Assembly (NCBI GenBank): GCA_963844855.1
Contig: CAWJQP010000001.1
Location: 62,001-126,000, forward strand
Direction of reading: 5' to 3'
Source: DASQDN01 sp963844855
GTDB taxonomy: Bacteria; Acidobacteriota; Terriglobia; Bryobacterales; Bryobacteraceae
DNA length: 64,000 nt
The position numbers and the translations under genes are program-made. This document shows positions 49,201 through 56,500 of the stretch, one piece after another. A model generated the notes under the pieces. The model did not search any database and had not been told where the DNA came from. It saw nothing but the letters and a program-made list of their open reading frames with translations. Each line of letters opens with the position of its first letter. The first letter of the stretch is position 1.

Positions 49201-49419
49201 CACGGGCAGCCGATTGATGCTGAAACGCCCGGCCGTGTCGCTCTCCACGGTCCATTGCAAACCTGTGAGTTCGTTTATGGCCTCCACCGTCGCTGACGGC
49301 ACGACTGCCCCGCTCGTGTCCTGTACCGATCCCGAAATCGCAGCGTTCGATTGAGCGCACAATACCGGAACCAAGCTCAACAACAGAATCAGACCGAAAG
49401 TCAGAGTCTTCGCATTCAT
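46219..49419 (-). CDS. TonB-receptor-like outer-membrane protein 4 (Oar-like)
   Basis: A 1066-residue intact receptor-like protein, convergent with the GH2 gene (nine bases between them). It has a leader (LTFGLILLLSLVPVLC), a carboxypeptidase-regulatory domain (AAISGSVQDTSGAVV to about 115), a plug (ELPLNGRNPVQLVLLVPGAV, YLLDGGDNNDPQEGV, NNFGAEYGRNAGAVVNAV) and a barrel ending MQFGLRLAF. It belongs to the same family as receptor 3 but is a different subgroup from receptors 1 and 2. GGAGG lies 10 bases before the ATG. The ligand is unknown. The PhoD-like gene is the next gene upstream on the same strand. Confidence 0.9.
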   Translation of the reverse strand: MNAKTLTFGLILLLSLVPVLCAQSNAAISGSVQDTSGAVVPSATVEAINELTGLQWTVESDTAGRFSINRLPVGEYRVRAKLEGFKQFVTEVFRLDADQVRFVEVTLTVGAAAESVTVSGTVSQVETVGGVIRQVVDEKRITELPLNGRNPVQLVLLVPGAVPAPAASNLSANAGIAVNGARGGSTNYLLDGGDNNDPQEGVSAVTPNPDALEEFSVLTNNFGAEYGRNAGAVVNAVTKSGTNTLHGSLYEFVRNDAFDARNFFAVSKGKLRRNQFGGSAGGPVIKNKAFFFGSYEGVSQRQGETFSSLVVPTELERRGDFTASAQKPRDPLTNQFFPDSVIPANRFDPAAIKFMDLLEVPLPNATGNRYIFNRPQNLDSRQFLGRGDYSLSQNQRLTGRVFKSSSTELLTAGLPVLQSDVAFDTWNVNGQHTWTFTPALLGVGQYTWNKSQIDRGPLPVGGGDGVSYQDMGVQVNRGGPDALGKTLVPQYRGQVNGFWNLNQDNLVLIDRGTHQASYSVNYTRGAHLIKFGGEFRLTKSDRVTANGVDPQFTFNGQISGNAFSDFLLGRPFNMTQGSVRINRIRSQAYNLYVQDEWRLHRDLSLTLGLRYEPFFPYYSADDELTLFRPGQQSTVFPSAPTGLLYVGDNGVSRGGTSSDVNNLAPRVSFAWSPFGNKKTSIRAAYGIFYDVLGFHRMSHFVNSPPYSLQVTLNTPQSFSNPYAGQENPFPYAPPVTSEERAAYQFFRPVTIGLSVNPDQAAPYIQQWNFNVQRELAQDYLLTVAYIGTKGTRLPIRNELNPAIYGPGATAGNTNARRVYAPQFASIIDYQTVINSTYNSLQTTLNKRFSNGFTLLASYTFSKSIDGGSIEADAFNGQNPLDLAADKGLSDFDLRHRFVASFLYEVPGPKEGWSRWILGGWQTNGIFTAQAGSPFNVTSGQDRALSGAGTQRPNLVGNPHLDPNRSRSDLINQYFDPTAFALPTLGTFGNTGRNLLTGPGRWNLDFALFKGFKLRENMNLNFRWEMFNAMNHANLNNPRSNTSAANPGRIDSASDARIMQFGLRLAF

Positions 49420-49477
49420 TTCCGAAGCACCTCCATACGATTACGGAACGTCGCGCCTTAACGAAACTAGAGCGGTA

Positions 49478-51307
49478 TCAGCGACCGGAACCGTGAACAG
49501 GCTCAGCATACAGCAATTCGCCGGTAAGACCGTCGTAGTACTGAATCAAAACATGTGGACGCGGGAAAGCCACCCATCGCGGCTTGCCGGGCTCCACAGG
49601 ATTGTCGAAGACATTATTCACTCTCGCTACCGCGTAATAAGGCAGCTTGCGAAGTTGCGCCGGCATATCGTCGCGAATGTAGCTGGACCAGCGAATATCC
49701 ACCTTGCGTCCACGCGAATCGAATTCTCCGTTCGCCGGACGCCCTCCTTCGCTGCGCGCCGGATGATTTTGAGAACCCAACGGTCCGGAAGCAAACTCCC
49801 AGACTCGATCCGTAATCTTCACAGCCCAACTGTTGTGCAGGTCTCCTGTCATGACCATCACCGGCTTACCCAGCGAATCCCAGAAGCGAATCATTTGCTC
49901 GCGCTCTTCGAGAAACGCGGTCCAGGCGTCATCCTTGTTCTCGATCAAGCCGCCGCCCGGCGGTCCCTGGTGTGGGATCGTGACATTTACCGAGGAAGCA
50001 ATGAAAAAGAAGTCCGCGTCGCTCTCCTTCATTGATTTGATCAGCCACTCGCGCTGCCTCTTACCGAGCAGCGATGTCCCCGGCTTATTCGGGTTGTTCG
50101 TATCCTGCAGGTCCCGAATCGACCGCGTGTCCAGCAGAAAAAACTCGACGTTGCCCACGCGAAAACTCGAAAATGACATCCGCCCCAACGAGTAAACGGA
50201 AGTGCGAGTTTCTTTCGCCGCAGGTCGAATGCGAATCCGGTTGCCGTCAAGCACTTCAACGAGTTCGTACACTCCAGCGTTGGGGTCTCCGTCGCCCACC
50301 GGGAAGCGACCCGCATCCACGCCCGCATATTGGCCGCCCCAATGCACGTGGACATTCGAGATTTGGCTCGCGTCCAGCTTCGTGAAGTCCGCATTCGTGG
50401 CGACCAACACATCTGATCCAGCAGTCAGCTTCGCCTCGCCGAACTGAATCGGCTGCGGGAAGGCTACTGGCTGTGAGCCCGCAAGGTAGTCGAACCATGC
50501 CTGCATGCCGATATCGCGGAACACCGTTCGACGATCGCGCCGGCCCACCTCAGCAGTGCCGTACACATCGTTCAAGATCTCGTGATCGTCAGGCGTGTAG
50601 TAAGAAGGCATCACGCGATGCCAGGCAGCGAGATTGGCTCCGCGTTCCAGGAAGTACTTGTAGTTTTCCCAGACACCTGCAAGCGAGGGAGCAATCTGGA
50701 GAATGCGAGGCAACGGCCCATCCGGCTGCCCGACCTGCGCCCGCCAGGCATCGACAGTGAACTCTCGCTTGTCTTCGTATAGCCAATCTCCATTCATGAT
50801 CGAGAACGACGCTTGATCGACGATCTTCCGCAACATAGTCCCATAGGCCGGCAGTCCCGGGCCCGTACCGCTACCCGGCTTCTGATTCGCGCATGATCCG
50901 AACTGGAAGCTGAAGTTGAAGAGGCCTCGGGGGTTGGTTTCCGAATTTCTGTATTCCTCTGGGGCGGGCAGCGTGACGAAGGACCCTTCCTCACCGGTAT
51001 CACGATTCGTCACCGGACGATAGTAATAGCGGGTGTTCGGGCGCAGTCCTTGCAACCTAAGCCAACCCGTATTGTCGCGATCGGCCGTTGTAGTTACCAG
51101 AGCCGAAATTTGATCTAACCGGCCCGGCGCGGCGCCGTAGCGAATTTGAAACTGGCCCGGCGACGACGTTCGCGCCCAGATCCAGATACTGTCTGACGTG
51201 ACGTGGCCCAGCATCGGGCCGTGTGAAATCCGCACGCCTTGCGCGAAAACATCATTTGTAAAAACACACGAGAACAGAAGTAGCGCAAACGCCAATCGTC
51301 GGTACAT
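49478..51307 (-). CDS. PhoD-like alkaline phosphatase, exported
   Basis: A 609-residue protein with a signal peptide (LAFALLLFSCVFTNDVFA). An N-terminal fibronectin-like domain (SHGPMLGHVTSDSIWIWAR to FVTLPAP) precedes a PhoD-type metallophosphatase core: FQFGSCANQKP, FSIMNGDWLYED, YTPDDHEILNDVYG, FFLLDTRSIRD, and MTGDLHNSWAVKI with the metal-binding His and Asp. PhoD enzymes are phosphodiesterases/phosphomonoesterases that release phosphate from organic phosphate. An upstream AAGGAGG lies about 17 bases before the ATG, rather far. It is likely in one transcript with receptor 4 downstream, 58 bases away, which could make that receptor's ligand a phosphorylated compound; this is speculative. 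Confidence 0.88.
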   Translation of the reverse strand: MYRRLAFALLLFSCVFTNDVFAQGVRISHGPMLGHVTSDSIWIWARTSSPGQFQIRYGAAPGRLDQISALVTTTADRDNTGWLRLQGLRPNTRYYYRPVTNRDTGEEGSFVTLPAPEEYRNSETNPRGLFNFSFQFGSCANQKPGSGTGPGLPAYGTMLRKIVDQASFSIMNGDWLYEDKREFTVDAWRAQVGQPDGPLPRILQIAPSLAGVWENYKYFLERGANLAAWHRVMPSYYTPDDHEILNDVYGTAEVGRRDRRTVFRDIGMQAWFDYLAGSQPVAFPQPIQFGEAKLTAGSDVLVATNADFTKLDASQISNVHVHWGGQYAGVDAGRFPVGDGDPNAGVYELVEVLDGNRIRIRPAAKETRTSVYSLGRMSFSSFRVGNVEFFLLDTRSIRDLQDTNNPNKPGTSLLGKRQREWLIKSMKESDADFFFIASSVNVTIPHQGPPGGGLIENKDDAWTAFLEEREQMIRFWDSLGKPVMVMTGDLHNSWAVKITDRVWEFASGPLGSQNHPARSEGGRPANGEFDSRGRKVDIRWSSYIRDDMPAQLRKLPYYAVARVNNVFDNPVEPGKPRWVAFPRPHVLIQYYDGLTGELLYAEPVHGSGR

Positions 51308-51340
51308 ACCATAAGAGCTTATCGCCTCCTTCTGGCTCCT

Positions 51341-52018
51341 TCACCGGGCGCCCGCTGCGACAAGAATCTTTTCGATCTCAGAAAACCCGCGGTTCCGCGC
51401 ATGCCTGAGCGGAGTGACTCCGTCTCGATCGGCCAGATTCACCTTCGCGCCCGCTTTCACCAGCAACTGAACAATTTGCGTATGTTGGCGGCCGCCATTA
51501 CCAAGAATGATCGCCTCGAGCAGGGCCGTCCAACCCAGCTTGTTGACATGATCGACGTCTACGCCCGCTTCGATGAGCGTGCGGACCGTTTCGACATGAC
51601 CCCGCTCCGATGCGGGAATGAGAGCGGTGCCGCCGTATCGGTTCGTGCTCTTGAGGTCGGCCCCGTGCGCGAGGGTCATCTTAAGGATGTCGATATAGCC
51701 GCTTGCGCCGGCATAGAGATACGGACTGTCATGGATGTTGTCCTTGGCGTTCACGTCGGAGCCGGCAGCGATCAACGCTCTGGCGGCATTCACTTTGTTG
51801 CCATGAGTCGCGACGAGAAGCGCGGTGCATCCGTTGGTGTCGCGCGCATCGATCGCGGCGTCTTTGGAAAGCAAGTTCTTAATCGCGGCGACGTCATCAT
51901 TCTTCGCCGCTGAATGCAGCGTGCTTTGGTTCATGTTAGCTCCGGAAGCAATCATCGGAAATGGCGCCATGGATACAGACATGGTGAAGGCAGAAACTGC
52001 AGCGAGGAATCGTTTCAT
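51341..52018 (-). CDS. Exported ankyrin-repeat protein C
   Basis: About 225 residues. The frame is open from 52081, but the natural start is ATG 52016-52018, which gives the leader MKRFLAAVSAFTMSVSMAPF. Six ankyrin units follow (STLHSAAKNDDVAAIKNLLS, NGCTALLVATHGN, HDSPYLYAGASGY, YGGTALIPASERGH, LGWTALLEAIILGN with a short insert, DGVTPLRHARNRGF). It is shorter than the two ankyrin proteins in the DUF1592 operons. Its partner is unknown; the PhoD-like gene follows 33 bases downstream. Confidence 0.85.
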   Translation of the reverse strand: MKRFLAAVSAFTMSVSMAPFPMIASGANMNQSTLHSAAKNDDVAAIKNLLSKDAAIDARDTNGCTALLVATHGNKVNAARALIAAGSDVNAKDNIHDSPYLYAGASGYIDILKMTLAHGADLKSTNRYGGTALIPASERGHVETVRTLIEAGVDVDHVNKLGWTALLEAIILGNGGRQHTQIVQLLVKAGAKVNLADRDGVTPLRHARNRGFSEIEKILVAAGAR

Positions 52019-52156
52019 AAACCTTGCTACAACATACCTCGGCGCACGTTTTCGCGAGGACCGTACAATGCGCTGATGCACCTTGCCGGTCAGGGCGATG
52101 GCAAACTGCTACCACCACGTTATTATTCTCTATAGAAATCACAGGAGCCTCGAGGC

Positions 52157-52582
52157 ATGGACTTCGTAATCGTGACCGGCGATCAGGCGATTTTTGATAC
52201 GGCCTTCCCTCCCGCCAATGTCATCGCTCCGCCCGGCGTCATCACAGGGTCCTCGAAGGCAAAGGCGACTGCGCCCATCGTGTGCGTCGTCGGCGACGAG
52301 TCTTCGGTTGTAGTGCCTGGCGCATCGTATTTCACTCCAGCGTTTCCGATTCCAGGTGTCGGAACACTGACGATCATCAGTCTGGGTGGAGATCAGAAAG
52401 CCACCAAAGGAAAGTCCGGGGGCAAGCAGGTGGTTCTGAAAGGGACCAAATTCCAGGCGCGCCTTCAGGTGAGCGTACCCGCTACAGTTCCGAGCGCAGG
52501 CGGTCCTGTCCCCGATCCGAATCCTGTCTACTCGGGGACCGGCAGTTTCATCACCACGAATACGAAAGTGAAGATGCAGTAG
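52157..52582 (+). CDS. PAAR-like / tail-spike-tip-like protein
   Basis: A 141-residue protein without a leader. Its segments (FVIVTGDQAIFDTAFPPANV, VCVVGDESSVVVPGASY, FPIPGVGTLTIISL, SGGKQVVLKGTKFQA, TGSFITTNTKV) match, from memory, a family of PAAR-like proteins encoded with contractile-injection or phage-tail-like systems, where they would sharpen the tube tip. The canonical proline/alanine-arginine PAAR motif is not obvious, so the call is tentative. AGGAG at 52143-52147 supports the start. It converges on the WD40 gene and faces the DUF4157 cluster, which strengthens the contractile-system reading. Confidence 0.5.
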   Translation: MDFVIVTGDQAIFDTAFPPANVIAPPGVITGSSKAKATAPIVCVVGDESSVVVPGASYFTPAFPIPGVGTLTIISLGGDQKATKGKSGGKQVVLKGTKFQARLQVSVPATVPSAGGPVPDPNPVYSGTGSFITTNTKVKMQ

Positions 52583-52595
52583 GACTCATTGCCGT

Positions 52596-53501
52596 TCAGG
52601 AAATCGTATAGATCTCGGCTACACGAAAGGACGCCACGAGCAGATGCTTGCCTGTGGCATCGAAATCCACTGCCGCAATAGGGGTATCGAATCCCTGCAC
52701 CTTTCCGAGGAACTTACTGTTCGCGATATCCCAAAGCGCGACGACGTTCTCACCGCGACTGCCTGTCGCCAGCAGCGTTCCGTCAGGAGAGAACACCATC
52801 TGTCGAATGGATCGGGCGCTCTCTTTGGTGCCTTTGATGGTGGCCTCCATCTGCCCTGTTTCGGCATTGACCATCTGAACGGCTTGTTGATCGGCCACCG
52901 CAATGATGCTTTGCTTAGGGTGAAAGGCGATCGCTGTTTCCTTGCCGAGTTTGACCGTACGCAGAGGCTTCTTGCCAATGTCGCCGGAGTCAAAGATTTT
53001 CAAAGCCCCACGAAACTCTTTCGCCGCGAGAAGAGCTCCGTCGTGACTCCACGCAACGCCACCGACGCCGGGTGACGCATGGGAAGCACTCAATGTGCCT
53101 TTCCGCGTGTCCCACACGTTCATATCTCCGAAGTCGTGCCCGATTGCCACTCGCGAGCCATCCGGGTGGGTTGCGAAACATCCCACACTATCCTCCACAA
53201 ACGTTGCAACCACGCTCAGATCGTCAACAACGCGAAGCTCGACAGAATTCTTCGTTTCCTCGGCTGACAGGTCGGGAGGGTAAAACAGCAGGACCCACTT
53301 GTCGCCAGCTCTGAGCATCGTGACCATACTCGGGACGGGCTTCCGCGCAAGAGAGTCGAGTCCGGGCCACCGGCAGAGCTCCAACTCGAATTTGTCGGTC
53401 TTGCGGACGATCAGCAACCTGTCCTTCTTTGCCACCCAGGCGGCGCCGGCCGCGGGTGTGACGTGATCCGAGAGTTCCAGATTATGCCCGTTGAGTGTCA
53501 T
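52596..53501 (-). CDS. WD40-type beta-propeller protein, cytoplasmic
   Basis: A 301-residue protein with no leader. At least five blades can be seen: AAWVAKKDRLLIV, GCFATHPDGSRVAIGHDFGDMNVWDTRKG, GVAWSHDGALLAAKEFRGALKIFDSG, IAFHPKQSIIAVADQQAVQMVNAETG, QMVFSPDGTLLATGSRGENVVALWDIANS and VDFDATGKHLLVASFRVAEIY. WD40 propellers scaffold protein complexes. It lies 49 bases downstream of the giant DUF4157 gene on the same strand, so it may be co-transcribed and act as a partner or chaperone for that protein, or be unrelated. Confidence 0.75.
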   Translation of the reverse strand: MTLNGHNLELSDHVTPAAGAAWVAKKDRLLIVRKTDKFELELCRWPGLDSLARKPVPSMVTMLRAGDKWVLLFYPPDLSAEETKNSVELRVVDDLSVVATFVEDSVGCFATHPDGSRVAIGHDFGDMNVWDTRKGTLSASHASPGVGGVAWSHDGALLAAKEFRGALKIFDSGDIGKKPLRTVKLGKETAIAFHPKQSIIAVADQQAVQMVNAETGQMEATIKGTKESARSIRQMVFSPDGTLLATGSRGENVVALWDIANSKFLGKVQGFDTPIAAVDFDATGKHLLVASFRVAEIYTIS

Positions 53502-53508
53502 TTTGCCT

Positions 53509-53523
53509 GACAGTTAGACTGTC
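53509..53523. repeat. Short inverted repeat before the WD40 start
   Basis: GACAGT and ACTGTC flank TAG, a perfect six-base inverted repeat in the 49-base gap between the DUF4157 gene and the WD40 gene. It ends eight bases before the WD40 ATG. It could be a small operator or an mRNA hairpin affecting initiation; it is too short to be a convincing terminator. Confidence 0.35.
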
Positions 53524-53550
53524 GCATCGCCGAAAACAGTACTGCACCGA

Positions 53551-56500
53551 TCACTTAAACTGCTCGAATGGCTCGCCGGGGTCGGCATGGAAGTCGTCGC
53601 CTCCTGGCGAAGTAAAGTTGGGCCCGACCCAAAGCTCATACGTGACTCCGTCGGATCCCTTACTTTCATTTACTCTGGCCTCCAGCAACTGCCAGCCGCC
53701 TCGCTTTCCGAGGTTCGCCGCAACCCTCTCACCCTGGTCGGCGTTATGGCCACGCTGGTTCCAGTGCGCGGCCAGAGGCTTTATGTGATCAACGTGATAT
53801 CGGCTACGCTCAAGGTACGGGTTGGGTACGCTCTGTGCGGCGATTTCATCGAACTGGTCGCTTGGCCAGGCCAGTCCCTCAGCCTTTAAGTCATTCCACG
53901 GGGTGAGATCGGCCGGATTTTTCACCAGCGCTGCGATTTTCGGCCTCACTTTGTTTTGGATTTCGACTTTGGCGAACGCGCCCGCCGCTTTGGCATATCC
54001 TGAGCCGCGATTGTAGTAACGAGGACGAACGTGAGTCGCTCCGCCCCACCCTGCCGGCAGGTCGCGTTTTGCCGGAACCTTCGGAAGCGCCCATGTCGGT
54101 GTCTTCCCGACCTTCTTGATCGCGCCGGCCTTCTCCGCGCGCGTTGCCACCGCGGACACCGTTCCCGTATCTCCGTAGCTGTCCGGCGGCACTCCGGCAA
54201 TCTTTCTGGACGTCAGGAACGCCTGCATCAGCGGAACCCCGAAGCGACCCTTCTGGAAAGGCGCGTGACCGCGGCCCTCATCTTGAACCGCGGCCGCGCC
54301 CCTTGCGACGATCTCTTTGTTTGAGACCGTCGATTTGAAATGATACGCCGAGTTTTTGGTGACGATGGCTTGCGCAACCCCGAATCTGAGATCTTTCTGG
54401 TGCGTTCCCGCCGCTAGCTTCGTAAATGTGCCGGCCCAGTCCGATACGCCGAAGCCCTTTTCCGCCGTGAACTTCTTCATCGACCGGGCACGTGCGAACC
54501 GTTTGCGGACCGCGCCTTCGTCATCCACCTTGATGGGAACGGGAGCCTTGCCTTTCTTGCCCGGGCTCGCCGCCACGTCGAAATCGACAGCCGAATTCTT
54601 CTCGACATCCGCCGCCGAGTTGTCGATGATCGTGATCTTCAGCTCGCCCTTCTTGAGCTGCGGCTGGTACTTCGAAACCAGACTCTGCGCCTGAGCCTTC
54701 TTCTCCGCTAGAGCCGCTGCAGGCGTTTCGGCTTTCGTCTTCCGCTTCATCTCCTTCAAAACGCGGCTGACCACTTGCGCCGAGGTGAGTTCCTTGCCCT
54801 TCTTCTTTTTCTTTCCCTTCTTCGCTTTGCCCAGCAGCTTCTTGATGCCCTTCTTCAGCTTCTGGAACAGCGCGGTGATAGCCTTCGTCGCAGGCTTCTT
54901 GATTGCCTTGAAGACCTGCTGGATCTTACGGACAACACCCCCGATTCCGATGAGAGCGCCTACAAAACCGAGAACAAGAGGAAGCACCCGTTTCAACAGA
55001 TTGTTGATAGCTCCGGCCACCACGCCGACCTGTCCCTGCAGAATCGCCATGGCTGTTCCTGCAATCGTGCTGACCAGTTCGGCCAGCTGCGCGGCATTAT
55101 CTCGGAACCAGAGGATCACGTCGATGATCGTCAGCACGATCGTGATCACGGTGCCGACGCCGCCGCTGACCAAGCCGGAGATGATACCGAGAACCTTCTT
55201 GATGCCCGCGATTACCAGACTTTCAGCGATTGCCTGGCCGACTTCACCTAGGATCTGTTCCTTCATTTCATCGAACTCTGCCTGAAGGTAGCGGAACAGC
55301 CCGGCGGGTCCCTCAGACGACAGGATGTCGAAAATCTCTTTGATCTTCTCCGCGCCCGCCTCTCCCTTTTCGATCAGCGTGACTACCGCGTTTCCAAGCA
55401 CCTTTCGGGCGATGTTCTTGATGCTGGTTATTCCCAGGCCGACAATATCAAGGAGAAAACCGATGATTCCCTTCGCATCGAAGCTTGTCGGGATCGGAAT
55501 GCCCGCGCCGCCGAGATTCCCTGTGAGCCACTGGACAACGGCCGTTTTGATGTTCTCGCCGATCTCACTCATGAACATCGTGAGGCCCTGAATAATTCCC
55601 TGCCCGAGATTGCTAAGGAACGTACCCGGGTCGCGAATGATTCGATCGGCGGCTTCCCCAACGATCGCGGCCAACTTCTCGATCTGGCCCACGATCATGT
55701 CTTTAACCGCGTGATAGGCGTCTTGCGCTTTCTGCAGGAAGTTCTTGTACTCTTCGCGAACCTGATTTTCGATCGCCTTCACGCGCTCGAAAGCTTTGAC
55801 ATACCGCTGAGCGATACCCTTGATCAGGTTGCCTTGCTTTTCGGTAATCTTCGCCTCGAGACCGCGGAACTTATCGTTCATCTCGTCCGAGAGCTGCTGC
55901 TTGAAATCCCCGAGCTCCGACCCGAGCCCGTCAATAATCGTCGCTACTTCCGCCTTACCGTCCTCAACAATCTTGCGGGCGTCTTTCAGGCCTTCATCCA
56001 CCAGATCGGCGAGCCCTTCGACGGTTGTCTTCATTTCCGTCAGAAATGTGCGCCGGCCTTCCGCGTAAAAGTCCTGAACTTCCTTCGGTGGCGGATCGAA
56101 CAGGATGTCCGCCAACATGTCGAGCGCAGTGTCGAACCAGCTCTCCTCGTACTTCTCCGCGTTCTCGCGAACAAAGCGTTCGAACTTATCGGTAGCGGCA
56201 TTCGCCTCCGTGTCGAACTGAGTCATCACGTCCGTTTCGAGCTTCGTCAGCCGCGCGTCAACCTTCTCCTGCGTCGACTTGAAAGCCGTGTCGACCTTCG
56301 CGGCTGCCTCATCGCGCTTGATCTCGTTATCGCTCTTCGCTTTGGTCTGTCCTGCCCCGACGTTGTCGAAATCTTCCGTTCGCGAGCCGAACATCGAGTC
56401 GACCCCGCTGGCGCCTTCACCGGAGGCGCCGGAGCGCGCATTAGCCAGTTCCGCTTCCTCCTGCTCGCGAAACTCCTGCGGTTTGGTTTCCGCTGCTTCC

